Source: Epiperipatus broadwayi (taxonomy: Eukaryota > Onychophora > Udeonychophora > Euonychophora > Peripatidae). Taken from it: a stretch of DNA of 64,000 nucleotides. A program made the position numbers and the translations under genes. Location: the NCBI GenBank assembly GCA_028023455.1, contig JAQFVV010000276.1:186001-250000 (forward strand). Direction: 5' to 3'. The first letter of the stretch is position 1; every line of letters begins with the position of its first letter. Of the stretch, positions 11,963 to 24,282 are shown in pieces. The notes under the pieces were generated by a model that made no database searches, had not been told where the DNA came from, and saw nothing but the letters and a program-made list of their open reading frames with translations.

Positions 11963-14036
11963 AGGTTTATTTAAACTTCATTGTAACAATATTTCATACT
12001 CTGTAGTCAAGTTGCAATCTTTAAGTGTCCATATATATTCAATGGGTCATTAGTAAGAATGGATTTCCATTCTTGCTATTAAAAGGTGTGAAGGTTGCCT
12101 TGACAGCAGTTAGAGATATTGGTTGCTATATTTACTGTGAATGTTTAGGTGGTTACTGGTTGGAAACTAATTATATCATTATCCCAGATTAGCTTTAGGC
12201 ACTATTTCGCTTATTATTTCTAAATAATACATGGGCAATTTAAAAGTATTGCATTAAATAATGTTTTAGATGACTATTTATTAGTCTGCATTATAGTGAC
12301 ATGTTTATTTCATGTTTAAAGAGGTTTATTTAAACTTCATTGTAACAATATTTCATACTCTGTAGTCAAGTTGCAATCTTTAAGTGTCCATATATATTCA
12401 ATGGATCATTAGTAAGAATGGATTTCCATTCTTGCTATTAAAAGGTGTGAAGGTTGCCTTGACAGCAGTTAGAGATATTGGTTGCTATATTTACTGTGAA
12501 TGTTTAGGTGGTTACTGGTTGGAAACTAATTATATCATTATCCCAGATTAGCTTTAGGCACTATTTCGCTTATTATTTCTAAATAATACATGGGCAATTT
12601 AAAAGTATTGCATTAAATAATGTTTTAGATGACTATTTATTAGTCTGCATTATAGTGACATGTTTATTTCATGTTTAAAGAGGTTTATTTAAACTTCATT
12701 GTAACAATATTTCATACTCTGTAGTCAAGTTGCAATCTTTAAGTGTCCATATATATTCAATGGATCATTAGTAAGAATGGATTTCCATTCTTGCTATTAA
12801 AAGGTGTGAAGGTTGCCTTGACAGCAGTTAGAGATATTGGTTGCTATATTTACTGTGAATGTTTAGGTGGTTACTGGTTGGAAACTAATTATATCATTAT
12901 CCCAGATTAGCTTTAGGCACTATTTCGCTTATTATTTCTAAATAATACATGGGCAATTTAAAAGTATTGCATTAAATAATGTTTTAGATGACTATTTATT
13001 AGTCTGCATTATAGTGACATGTTTATTTCATGTTTAAAGAGGTTTATTTAAACTTCATTGTAACAATATTTCATACTCTGTAGTCAAGTTGCAATCTTTA
13101 AGTGTCCATATATATTCAATGGATCATTAGTAAGAATGGATTTCCATTCTTGCTATTAAAAGGTGTGAAGGTTGCCTTGACAGCAGTTAGAGATATTGGT
13201 TGCTATATTTACTGTGAATGTTTAGGTGGTTACTGGTTGGAAACTAATTATATCATTATCCCAGATTAGCTTTAGGCACTATTTCGCTTATTATTTCTAA
13301 ATAATACATGGGCAATTTAAAAGTATTGCATTAAATAATGTTTTAGATGACTATTTATTAGTCTGCATTATAGTGACATGTTTATTTCATGTTTAAAGAG
13401 GTTTATTTAAACTTCATTGTAACAATATTTCATACTCTGTAGTCAAGTTGCAATCTTTAAGTGTCCATATATATTCAATGGATCATTAGTAAGAATGGAT
13501 TTCCATTCTTGCTATTAAAAGGTGTGAAGGTTGCCTTGACAGCAGTTAGAGATATTGGTTGCTATATTTACTGTGAATGTTTAGGTGGTTACTGGTTGGA
13601 AACTAATTATATCATTATCCCAGATTAGCTTTAGGCACTATTTCGCTTATTATTTCTAAATAATACATGGGCAATTTAAAAGTATTGCATTAAATAATGT
13701 TTTAGATGACTATTTATTAGTCTGCATTATAGTGACATGTTTATTTCATGTTTAAAGAGGTTTATTTAAACTTCATTGTAACAATATTTCATACTCTGTA
13801 GTCAAGTTGCAATCTTTAAGTGCTCATCCGATCTTCAATGGATCATTAGTAAGAATGGATTTCCATTCTTGCTATTAAAAGGTGTGAAGGTTGCCTTGAC
13901 AGCAGTTAGAGATATTGGTTGCTATATTTACTGTGAATGTTTAGGTGGTTACTGGTTGGAAACTAATTATATATATATATATATATATATATTATGTGAA
14001 TATATATATATATATAAGAATAGTGCTTTGACTGAT

Positions 14037-14077
<41 letters not shown>

Positions 14078-14177
14078 GCTTAAAGTTAAATGGGTTTGTA
14101 ATCATTAAATGCTAGTCAACACTTAGACAATCCCAATATCAAAAATAATCAGTCATTTCAAACTGTTGTCAAGGCAA
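11829..14177. mobile_element. non-autonomous element with ~65-bp terminal inverted repeats, filled with satellite
   Basis: The left end 11829-11893 starts TTGCCTTGACAACAG and ends AGTGTTGACTGAT. The right end 14111-14177 is its diverged reverse complement, ending in TGTTGTCAAGGCAA. Between them lie a TA run (11903-11960), the 359-bp satellite array and more TA runs (13969-14075). There is no transposase frame. The arrangement fits a TIR DNA transposon or a related element with an expanded core. A third TIR copy follows immediately. Confidence 0.6.
11961..13971 (+). repeat. 359-bp satellite array, five full units plus a partial sixth
   Basis: Units begin AGAGGTTTATTTAAACTTC at 11961, 12320, 12679, 13038, 13397 and 13756, exactly 359 bp apart. 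The sixth unit breaks off near 13967 into a TA tract. Units are almost identical: the first has GGGTCAT where the others have GGATCAT, and the sixth carries a scrambled 15-bp patch near 13825. Each monomer contains GGTTGCCTTGACAGCAG, close to the terminal inverted repeats outside the array, so the monomer probably arose from the element that holds it. Confidence 0.97.
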
Positions 14178-14248
14178 CTCCCTTTGCCTTGACAACATTT
14201 TGAAATTGTTGACTGTCATTGATATTGGGATTGTGTGTGTTGACTGGC
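14111..14248. repeat. palindromic pair of TIR copies
   Basis: 14111-14177 and 14184-14248 are inverted copies about 65 bp long with a six-base spacer (CTCCCT). The right-hand copy has the same orientation as the terminal repeat at 11829. Confidence 0.85.
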
Positions 14249-15640
14249 TTACTGTAAGAGTATATATATCAAAAATAACCAAAATTGTATTGATAATAGT
14301 CAAAGGACATCATCATTCAGAAATTTAAATTCAGCTTACTTATTCCAAAAGCTTTTTTTCATGTTAAATCTAAATAAACCTTAGGCACAATAGTCTCTGT
14401 GTAAATCAGACACTAGATTCTCTTTCATGAAGTTAATTTCTATTATGATCACCAGGTGCTAAAATTGCTGCACAGGAGAGATGCAACAATTTTAATGTTC
14501 ATCTCACATTGAACAAATTCTTGGTAATTCTATTGGATGGCATCAAGTTTTACCAGAACCTGTAACATAATTTGGAATGAGTTTAAACCCCAATCACATC
14601 AGACCTATTTTTCTGTTTTGAATATTTTTGATGTATATAATATGGTAGCCAAGAAACTTCTTGGAACATTATAAAACAAACTTTAAATAGCATAATAATT
14701 AAATTACCTTTAAAGACTACCTCTTACCTTTTCTACTTTTCAAGCCATAACTGTTATATAACTTAATCATTTCTGGCACAGGACAGAATATCATAATTCT
14801 CTCTTACCTGTGTATTGAATAAAACATCTATAAAATAGAAAATAATATTTTTTTAACAAAAATGATAAAAGAGTTGGAAAAATAATATTGTTTTAATCTT
14901 GGGAAGGTATTTTTTTAAATTAAAGTTTTACTATAAATAAAATGGGAACAAGATTAATAGATTTTACTTTTGTTATAAATATTTTTGTCAAATCTATTTC
15001 TAATCTGGAAATAGATTTGAATATATGTTTGGAACATTATCTAATGAGTGCATCTCCAAAAACAATATTCACAGAAATGTAAGATTTTGTTAAATCAGAG
15101 ATTAGTTTTTGGGTTAGAAATAAGAAATTAAAAGCATTCCACAAATACCCTGAGTGGTGTATAACATGGGCTAATTTTGACCACCAAAGGATAGCCACTA
15201 TTGAGAGAACTGCAGTTAACAAAGTCCACACAAGTTTGAAATTTTAAAAAATGATGATTGAATAGAAAGCCCATCACCTTCCTGACACTTGTGGGTTTTT
15301 GTCAGTAGCTGTACCATCTTGCCTTAAGAATGAAGTGAAAGCCCGACCTGAGAACTTTGGAATGCTGAGTTACCTAAGAACTTGCATGGAACCTTAAACT
15401 CCCATGCATGATCCAGACATTGAAATATAGACTCCTAAAATGGTGCAATTTAAAATTTCTAGCTGCCATCTGAAAGTAAATCTAGCCTAACCAATCTCAT
15501 CAAAATTTCTTTCCTGAATCATTTAACTTTATTTCTGTCTAATATGTAAATGTAAATCACTCTCAAATGATTTTTTTATGTAATCGTATCTTATATTCTC
15601 TAACTTTTTTTAACTTTGGTATGGTCATTTATTTATTACT
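14249..15640. other. unassigned stretch
   Basis: No convincing gene. A minus frame at 15037-15231 is hydrophobic at its start and matches nothing I recognise. 15280-15420 is less AT-rich than its surroundings (CTGACACTTGTGGGTTTTTG and onward) and may be a fragment of a short interspersed repeat, but I see no clear A or B box. Confidence 0.4.
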
Positions 15641-15645
15641 TGATT

Positions 15646-15876
15646 TTATATGTCTGTTTTAGTTATGATTAATATGCCAATCTCCAGCAAACTGGTGAGC
15701 TGAATTTCTAAAATCTTACCTATTTTTTTACTAAACCTCCATGAATTAAGGTTATTAACATTCCCTTTAAAATATAATGTATTATTAATTAGTATGCCCA
15801 CCAGATTGTTTTTAAACAATTCAAGACAAAGCAAAACTTTCCATATAGTAGTACCATGTTGTGCTAACAAGAGCAA
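15646..15876 (-). pseudogene. possible N-terminal endonuclease fragment of a LINE
   Basis: The minus frame contains NVNNLNSWRFSKKIGKILEI, then a hydrophobic stretch. This recalls the start of AP-type endonucleases in LINEs (strand, NxNG, basic helix, then DIxxxQET), but the catalytic Glu is not seen and the frame ends early. It lies directly downstream, on the same strand, of a hammerhead-like motif, where a 5' UTR would be expected. Tentative. Confidence 0.3.
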
Positions 15877-15935
15877 TCAATGGATGCCTGAAGGCTTGCG
15901 CATAAAATCCCTATCTAGTGCATACTCATCCAATA

Positions 15936-15977
15936 TCCCCTGACTAGTTTCTGGCTTGTGGCCTTCATCAGTGAGGA
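15936..15977 (-). ncRNA. hammerhead-ribozyme-like motif, minus copy
   Basis: Reading the minus strand: TCCTCA (5' side of stem I), CTGATGA core, a stem II of GGC/GCC with loop CACAA, then GAAACTAGTC. The last part can form a two-base-pair stem III (AC/GT) with loop TA before the usual cleavage C, followed by AGGGGA, which pairs with TCCTCA except for the first position. This is the type I layout with a tiny stem III known from PLE hammerheads. The conserved G-C pair at the base of stem II is replaced by A and A, so activity is doubtful. Confidence 0.45.
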
Positions 15978-16416
15978 GCCTTGGATCTGAGAGCACTGCA
16001 CCTAGATCTTAGGATTTAATGCAACCCTCCAACATCCACCTTTTAACTCTATTTAACTACAAAACTATGAGAATGAAATTGAAAACACAATTAATATTTT
16101 TAATCCAAGCTCAATATCTTATATAGTCATATGGGTCTGAACTCATTTCAGCACCCATACATTTTGGTGTCTTTGGCTTTTTAACAACCATAGCCACCAC
16201 TATCCTATTAGGCAGGATTGGTGTTAAACCACTAAACATCACATGATCACTATCTCATACTAGCACATAATTGTTATTAAAAATTCAAAACAAAGCAAAT
16301 TGTTTGTGTTTTCAATTTTATTCTCATAGTTTTGTAGTTAAATAGAGTTAAAAGGTGGGTGCTGGAGGGTTGCATTAGATTCTAAGATGTAGGTGCAGTG
16401 CTCTCAGATTCAAGGC

Positions 16417-16458
16417 TCCTCACTGAAGAAGGCCACAAGCCAGAAACTAGTCTGGGGA
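16417..16458 (+). ncRNA. hammerhead-ribozyme-like motif, plus copy
   Basis: Same layout as the minus copy 480 bp away: TCCTCA, core CTGAAGA (position 7 is free to vary in hammerheads), stem II GGC-CACAA-GCC, GAAACTAGTC, then TGGGGA. Here stem I pairs over all six positions (one G-T). The basal pair of stem II is again A and A. Confidence 0.45.
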
Positions 16459-17072
16459 TATTGGATGAATAGACACTAGATAGGGATTTTATGCACAAGC
16501 CTTCTGGCATCCATTGATTGTTCTTGTTAGCACAAGATGGCACAACTATATTGAGAGTTTTGCTTTGTTTTGAATTGTTTAATAACAATTATGTGCTAGT
16601 ATGAGATAGTGATCATGTAATGTTTAGTAGTTTAACAGATTGTTTTTTATGAGACAACATTTCATTTTGTGTTTTTAGTATAAAAATTGTTATTTCTTCA
16701 ACTCCAAATAAAATGAAGTAATTCTACACAGGGTAAATCCATCTCTCAAGCTAATTAACACTTTGAAATGTTTTAAAATGTATTCATTTAAATTCTGAAA
16801 TGGTGACCTATTAATTGTTTTTTATACAACTGCTAATTTTCTTTTATTTTTCATACTCTTAATATATCAAATATTTAAATATTCTAGTTATTATAAAATC
16901 CACAAGGGGGGATTGAATTATTTTTAAATAGCAAAAAAGGGAAGGAGGTAAATTTTAATATTTCTTTTACTAAATAAAATCTTGTATATGTATATATTAT
17001 AGTGGCATAGCATATTATTTGTCTAAATTATGGCATTCAAACAGGTGTCATTTATTTTTAAAGCAGTAAATC

Positions 17073-17291
17073 CTATTTCATGTCATTAGTGACATTTATC
17101 AGTACTAAATTACTGACATTCAGCTCATCTTCATGAACATATGTATTATGTGCTTCTAGTTTGGTGGTTGTGACAATTTTGGTCCCATAGATTTTCTTCG
17201 TGTTTTGTCCTGTGGTTAGTTTAGCTTCCCAGGACCACCCTACATATAAAAAAATGTTTCCATGAATCGGTGATTCCAGTATGCCTGGCAC
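17073..17291 (-). other. 72-residue open frame of near-normal base composition, unknown
   Basis: This frame is less AT-rich than its neighbours and its amino-acid mix is ordinary (it includes GWSWEAKLTTGQNTKKIYGT). I do not recognise it. No splice sites or start context support a gene. It could be a fragment of a host exon, a processed pseudogene or transposon coding sequence. Confidence 0.25.
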
Positions 17292-17474
17292 ACACCAGAC
17301 CTAATCTCATCTCTCCAAGCACTGCCCTAGAAGTTCTTAGATTTTGTTTTCATCCAGAAGCCTGACCTTATCTTTGATTTCTCCGCCATTATGTCAGTAC
17401 TACACTTCTTCATATTATTATATCTTTTGCTTCATGACTCAGTTTTGATGCTATAATATTAAAATTGTGCTATA

Positions 17475-17478
<4 letters not shown>

Positions 17479-17549
<71 letters not shown>
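17479..17549. repeat. (TA)n tract
   Basis: About 70 bp of pure TA repeat bounding the PLE pair on its left. Confidence 0.97.
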
Positions 17550-17553
<4 letters not shown>

Positions 17554-17960
17554 CAAACAATACAATAATTAATACATAACAATATTTTAAACAAATATAT
17601 ACCAATTTAATAGAAGTACTTTCAACTATCTATGTAGTCGTTGTCAACTAGACTCAAATTGTATTAGAAAAATCGCTACAAATGTAAACAAAAGCAATAC
17701 ATACATCAATTTTCCCACAATTCATTAATTTTTATATTGGCTGTCTGTCTATTTATCAACTGTTGCTTTTCACTTTTTATTAACATAGCTTCTTTAATTT
17801 TGCGTTTATTATTATTTCTTTCAATACACAGAATTTTAACTTTATTAAAATCAAAATCGAAACCATAATTACATGTTACATTATGATCAAAAAATACTGA
17901 TGGTGATACATCATCATTTCTAACATTCTCTTGTCTTGATTTTTGCACTCGTTTATATAA
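17550..17960 (-). pseudogene. PLE family B C-terminus and 3' UTR, minus arm of head-to-head pair
   Basis: The frame 17706-17948 encodes 80 residues including HNVTCNYGFDFDFNKVKILC and LINRQTANIKINELWEN. This is the segment that follows the GIY-YIG core in PLEs; compare SALYIHELNTGH...EAINLMK in the family A copies. The 3' UTR runs left to the TA tract. RT and most of the nuclease are missing: the copy is truncated at 17960, where its inverted partner begins. Confidence 0.8.
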
Positions 17961-17969
17961 TAAACGAGT

Positions 17970-18434
17970 TTATATAAACGAGTGCAAAAATCAAGACAAG
18001 AGAATGTTAGAAATGATGATGTATCACCATCAGTATTTTTTGATCATAATGTAACATGTAATTATGGTTTCGATTTTGATTTTAATAAAGTTAAAATTCT
18101 GTGTATTGAAAGAAATAATAATAAACGCAAAATTAAAGAAGCTATGTTAATAAAAAGTGAAAAGCAACAGTTGATAAATAGACAGACAGCCAATATAAAA
18201 ATTAATGAATTGTGGGAAAATTGATGTATGACGTATTGCTTTTATTTACATTTGTAACGGTTTTTTCTAATACAATTTGAGTCTAGTTGACAACGACTAC
18301 ATAGATAGTTGAAAGTACTTCTATTAAATTGGTATATATTTGTTTAAAATATTGTTACTGTATTAATTATTGTATTGTTTTGAATAATTATATATATTTT
18401 ATTATAATTGGAATACAGACATTTATTAATAATT
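17970..18434 (+). pseudogene. PLE family B C-terminus and 3' UTR, plus arm of head-to-head pair
   Basis: The frame 17982-18224 encodes the same 80 residues as the minus arm. The two arms join through GCACTCGTTTATATAA and its complement with a 9-bp spacer (17961-17969). The coding parts are identical at protein level, while the 3' UTRs differ at scattered bases. The tail ends ...GGAATACAGACATT...TAAT and then a TA tract, as in the copy ending at 44832. Confidence 0.8.
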
Positions 18435-18470
18435 TATATATATATATATATATTTATATTAAATATATCT

Positions 18471-18509
<39 letters not shown>
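18435..18509. repeat. interrupted (TA)n tract
   Basis: Two TA runs bounding the right side of the PLE pair. Open frames reading IYIYIY are artefacts of it. Confidence 0.95.
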
Positions 18510-18513
<4 letters not shown>

Positions 18514-21500
18514 GCCCTTTTGTATGGGTCTTCATAAATTGTTCTATCAATTTTATTAAAAATTTTAAATTCAAGATATATTTCAGCTGTGTGATGTTGA
18601 TTTTTATTAATAATCTTTCAAAAGTTTAATTAAAGTAAACTATGAATATTTTATATGTGAAGTTGTGCTAATATTTGAGAGAGACGGTTCAATGGGGAAA
18701 ATGATAGTATTATATGGCTGGGAAAACTGGCCATGATCAATACTGCATTAATAAGTTTTGTAAATAGATGTTTAAAGCTAAAGTTTAAAAAAAAATGATA
18801 ACTTAAAGTTAAATAAATGATATTTATTGGTGATAAAAATGAATATTTAGTAAATGAATGTAGAATATTTTTGTTATTAATAGTATATAATAGAAGATGA
18901 ATATTTGATTTTATAATATCGAATTATTATTTTAAAAATTGTTATAGTATATTATTTGTTTTAAAAATATTTTATTTTACAAAAATTGGATTGTTATTTT
19001 ATTTTTAGCTAATTATAAGTGTTTCTATCGGTGTTGTAAGTCGTATGACAGATAGACATTTGTACACATATGCTTGTGAGTTTTTTAGTGAAGTTACAAA
19101 GCTATTTTTAAAAAAATTCTATTATAAAATTTAAAAATATTATATTGGCTATCACAAGATAAAAAATAAAAATTAATTAGTGTGAAATATTAAATCTTAT
19201 TTTTTTATACTGTTTCAAAAAATGAATATAATGAATAAAAGTAGATTTTAGTTTGCTTAGGAAAAATAGACTTATAAAAGTTAAAAGTGAGATAAAGTAA
19301 AAAATATATTTTTAAAAAAATGTTTAATGGATTTAAATAAAAGATAAAAGTTAATTTAAGAATTAAATAATGTAATAAATAATAAATATTAAATGAGTCA
19401 TTATTTTATTTTAGTTTTGATTTTGTATTGTTGGCGAGATATGTAAATAGGTTAGCAAGGTGATTGTTTTATTTACCAATCAAGTGAGTAATTTATTCGG
19501 GTATAAAAAGCTGAGGTTCAATTGTTTAGTGTGCTTTTTCTTCTGTTAGTTAAGTGTGCCATTTAATATAGCCAAGTGTACTGCTATAATTGCTCTCTTA
19601 ATAATTATTATTTCATAAAGAGAGTAATTTAATAAATTAAGAAATTGTACCATCTGAATATGCAGTGCTAGTTAATTATAATCCCTTGCCAACCGTTTTT
19701 GTCAAAGCCTAATTTCACTATCAAATAGTCATGGAAGTACCACATTTATATAAATTATATTGGAAATATTTGATTAAAAATATAGTTGAAGCCATGTTAA
19801 TTAAAATAAATAATTTATGGATAAAGTTAAAATGTTGGACATCATATGAAAAGACAATATTTATGCAAGACCGGCAAAATAATATGGTAAAAAAAAAAAA
19901 TTTTAAACTTGTAGTATTTTTTTTTTAAATAGATATTTTGTAAAAAAAATTGCAGAAAATACTTCTTTGTGAAGAAAGTATTTAAAATAGTTTATTTTAA
20001 AACTGTCTTTGGATAAAAAAAATGAAAGTTACAGATAATTACTGAAATACCTGACATAGTAAGTCTTTGTTATTTTAAAAGACTACAGGTATGTAAATGA
20101 TTTTTTAAAGCCGATCATTTGGAAACTTTAATAGCAAATAAATACCTGTAGACAGAAAAGAAAATGTCATGGTATTAAATTCTGTATGCTGGTTATACAG
20201 AAGAATTTTAAAAAAATGTTTTGCTGAAATATTTTAAGAAAATGTGCAATAAGTGTGTGTGGATGCCCGAATCAATTTTATCATATTTAAAGAAAAACAG
20301 TACAAGACATCATTTAATCCTAGGAAAGTAATAACTTTTGAAGAATTTTTTTTTGTTAATAAATCCGGATTCTTTAAAGTCGACTTACTTATTTATTTAT
20401 TTATGGTGGAACTTATTTATTTATTTTTTTAAAAAAAAAAAAAACTGCCGTTCATCTTATTTTATGGAAACCATTTAAGCATATGTGCAGCAGTTGTTGT
20501 TTGGAAGTTTTATTACCCGAGGAAAAAGAACATTTTATTGCATGAAAACAACATGGGAGTTTTAACGTAGATATTTTTTGATTTATATCACTAATATTAA
20601 TATTAAGTTGTTTATTATCTGTTAGGGATAAGAAAGATACATAAAAGAATTAATTATTTATTAATATAACACTTAATTTCATAAAGGATTTTTTTAATAA
20701 CTTAAAAGCTTAATATTTTGAGTATGATTGTAATGTATGAATGTTATGTTATTTTGTTAATTTATGGATCAAGAAGACATCATCTAAGTGATTAACAAGT
20801 TGGAATATCACTTATGATAATGATTGTATAATATTAGTAATTTTAATGTATTTTTGTTTTTCTTCTCTTTAGCTGAACCAAATATTATATGATTTTGAAT
20901 GAATGTATGGATACGCAATACACTGTACACGCATAAGATTTATAGAAATTAATTTATTTTTAAAATATGCATACTTTTATTTTATAGTATAAATTTATTA
21001 TAACTTAATGAGGGAAGTAATTGTATGATTCTTTCGTGACTGAACTTTAATATTCCTGTTATATGGAAAGTATTGATTTATTATATTGGTCCAAGTCATT
21101 TTTTTTTTGTATTTTGTTCACAAATTAGTAAGAAGTGAAGTAATCTTTTCGGTATGATTAGATAGTTTAAATTAATATTTTATATGCAAATTTATTTGTT
21201 GGTTTAAGAGTATATTGCAAGTATTTTGAAGAGGTCTAGGGATGAGTTTGTATGGCAATTTTTAAAAAAATGATAGTGAATTGAAAATAGATTAAAATAA
21301 GATTAAAACGATATTTAAATATAGAATTTTATTAGTATAAAATAGGAATAGAATATGATTTTAGTAATTATGTGAATATGATCAATTCAAGTAAAGTAGA
21401 GAATAAAAGTTAAATCAAGAAAAGAATCATAGAATTTTTTTTATTTTAATCTAGTAACTTTATGAAGATGTGTAATTTATAAATAAAGTTTGTTTTGAAA

Positions 21501-22969
21501 AATTGTTGAACAACTTTAAGTATTATTTTTTTTTTAAAAAAAAGTACCTACATGTATTGCATATTTTAATTAGTGATATCTTATAATAGAACAACATCGG
21601 AATAAAATAAATAATTATATAATTGATAAATATTACTCAATATTAAGGAGTTACACCAGCGCATACATTTAATTGATATTAAATTGAGACTAATTAGGAG
21701 ATATAATATATGATAACTATATTATAATGGAAAATATCTATGGTATATTTAACTGGAATAAACATTTTAGTTGTTAATTATTTTTTTAATATTTTTTTAC
21801 ACAAATGATGTATATTTTTTTTTTATGAAAGCATACCATAGTAATATTTGATATTAAATTATTTTTTTAAAAAAATGCAGGTTCCTAAATACTATTAACT
21901 GTGATTTTTTTCAAAAATTTTAATAAATTTCTAGAATCGTTGAGTAATTTGGGGTAATGGAAATACTGTAATAAAATTTTTATTTTTTTTATTTTTATTT
22001 TATTTTCCTCTTGGGATGTAAATAGTGTATATAAGTTGTTTATTAAAGTTAATGTAATAAATGTGTTAAACTTGTTTATAAAATTGTGTTGAATCAGTTA
22101 TTTTACACCACAACATATGACAACAGATAATTTGAATTAAAACATAATATTTGCACAGTATGAATTAAATCATTTTTTGAAAAAAAGCACGGTATATTCT
22201 TAATATGATTTTACAGAAATTCATTGACATTAACATATTATTGTTATGATGGTCATAAAATAATTATAATGCACTACATAAGAGTATAATATTATTTATT
22301 GCCACATATTATTAAATTATAAGATTTTATCATATTCTTAATTAAGATACTATATGAAGATGAAAGACATGTAGATTATTTACTTATTTCTTAATGATTA
22401 GTAGCATAATAAAAATAGATAAGATTAACTTATACAGTGGAGATTGTTATTATTAGTTATTTATTATTATTGTAAGTTGGGTGTAGTTAGGTTTGATATT
22501 AAATCCCTTATCATGCTTATCTGCAGGAATTATAATTGCTTTAAGTTAATTAAAAGAACCTGAGATTATTTTAGTTATATTCCTTTGATAAAAGATTAAA
22601 ATCTATTTATTACTGTTATTTTAGTTAGTTAATTTTTATGAAAGCCATAGGAGTGCTATAGATGTATTAGTTGAAGTAATAAAGAGGTAATAGTATTCTT
22701 ATGCCATGTAGTGTCTTGTGGGACATGGGCTCAATGTAAATTCATATTACCACTTGTAACTTCACTTCACTCTCATGATTTAATAAATATTTATTTACTT
22801 AGTGCATGACATTGAACTATATTAATTTTTCTGTTAGTTAGAATAAATTTGATAAGATATAATATTGTAAAATATTTTAATAAAAGTAATACACATTTTT
22901 TAGCTGAGCAGAATTATTTATTTAGCTAGTCATATTTTAGATTATACTATATATTTCTAGAAGTGAGGG

Positions 22970-22972
<3 letters not shown>
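18510..22972. other. 4.4-kb AT-rich stretch with one promoter-like site
   Basis: No protein-like frame beyond short lysine/isoleucine-rich ones. At 19475-19520 a CCAAT sequence (ACCAATCAAG) is followed by GGGTATAAAAAGCTGAGG. This CCAAT-TATA spacing is like that in the 3.7-kb LTR at 24249-24282. The region could be an old solo LTR or the remains of an LTR element, but I cannot find matching ends. Confidence 0.4.

Positions 22973-23021
<49 letters not shown>
22973..23021. repeat. (TA)n tract
   Basis: Bounds the left end of the nested PLE / LTR-element complex. Confidence 0.97.
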
Positions 23022-23023
<2 letters not shown>

Positions 23024-24248
23024 AAACCAAAACTGACTAACACTATACTAGCAAAAATAAAAATGCAAAACCATAAAACAATACAATACTAGATTAAATT
23101 CAAAATTTTACCAAAATCCTTACACAACCATGGTTTCATCTACTACAAATAGACCTTCTCAAGTGAAAATCAACCCAAAGAAAAACATATATATTGTGCC
23201 ATTACAATTTAGTCACTAGCTAAATTTATAGTAATGTGCATGTAGGAAAATGTAAAACAAAATCATCATCACATTTTTATACAGCCATAAAAGAAGCTGT
23301 AGGGCATCCAAGTTCAAACCCTACCAGATCCAGTTTTAAAAGCTGTAAACAGAGAGAGAGTGGGTCAACAATTATATGCTTTATTTGTTTGTGTGTTGAT
23401 AGAAAGATAATACACACATTTAAACTATTTAATATTTAGTTTTTCTGTTAAAAAGCAAAGTTATAACGCATACGTATAGGCAATGTATGTGTAAGTTATT
23501 TAATTGTTTTATATTTCAAATATTAAACACTTTAACTTTCTTTAAAACTAACCTATGCCTGATCAATTTTAATATCTTGTTCTGTTTCTATTTTGCGTTT
23601 CTATAATGGATTTAAATGCTAAGGATTTGATTTTAAATGTTAGAGTTATAATTTCTGAACTAGCATTTATATTATTAGTCAGCCAGATTTATAAATGATT
23701 GGAATAATGGCAGTGTGTGTGCTTGGATATATTACATACATCAACTACATTTTTTTTATTTATTAAATATTGAAAGAAAAATAAGAAAATCTGGTAAATT
23801 ATTTTTTTGTTTTATTCAACAGTTTGTACTAGAAGGGTTAAATCTGTCAAATTATTTATTTATTTATTTTGCAATTTTGCATTAAGAGAGAATATCTGTT
23901 GAATCAGATATCTATTTTTGTAGCAGTTTTGTTTTTGTAAATGATTATTTGTTATTTGGAGCTTAAACTTGCTGTGAGGTCTGATTTTGAAATTGTCTCA
24001 CCTAAAGATTAAAGGAAAGAAACTCCAATTTTAAATATTACAGATATCTGTGAAAAAAAGACATAAAAAGGATTGAATCAGTTTTTCCTTCCAAACAAAA
24101 GTGTCTGGAAAGAAACAGGTATGCGATTTTTTTTTTATGTTCCTGGAAAAAGGATTGAACTCTTCAGTTGAAAATCCATTTAGTTGAAAATAAATTAGAG
24201 ATCTAATTAAAACGAATTTGTCCAAAAATAGCAAGGACGCTATCTCTG

Positions 24249-24282
24249 ATTGGTTGAGTTGGCTCAAGAATCGATATAAAAG
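24249..24282 (+). promoter_or_regulatory. 5' LTR promoter: inverted CCAAT and TATA box
   Basis: ATTGG (inverted CCAAT) at 24249-24253 precedes TATAAAAG at 24275-24282. The pair is repeated in the 3' LTR. The transcription start would lie about 30 bp further on. Confidence 0.6.

Larger units (their letters stand above)
15800..16640. repeat. large inverted repeat of an unidentified retroelement end
   Basis: 15800-16095 and 16300-16590 are inverted copies about 85-90% alike by eye, including the hammerhead-like motifs. A second pair, 16215-16278 and 16555-16638, is also inverted (GTGCTAGTATGAGATAGTGATC). Read on the minus strand, the motif TTTTGCTTTG-TTGAATT occurs both before and after the left arm, suggesting a tandem end within an inverted dimer, as seen in PLE terminal repeats. 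No RT frame lies beside it, so the family is open. Confidence 0.55.

Noticed and set aside
11961-13971. CRISPR-like array of regular repeats
   Set aside because: Whole 359-bp units repeat without variable spacers, so it is satellite DNA, and the context is eukaryotic.
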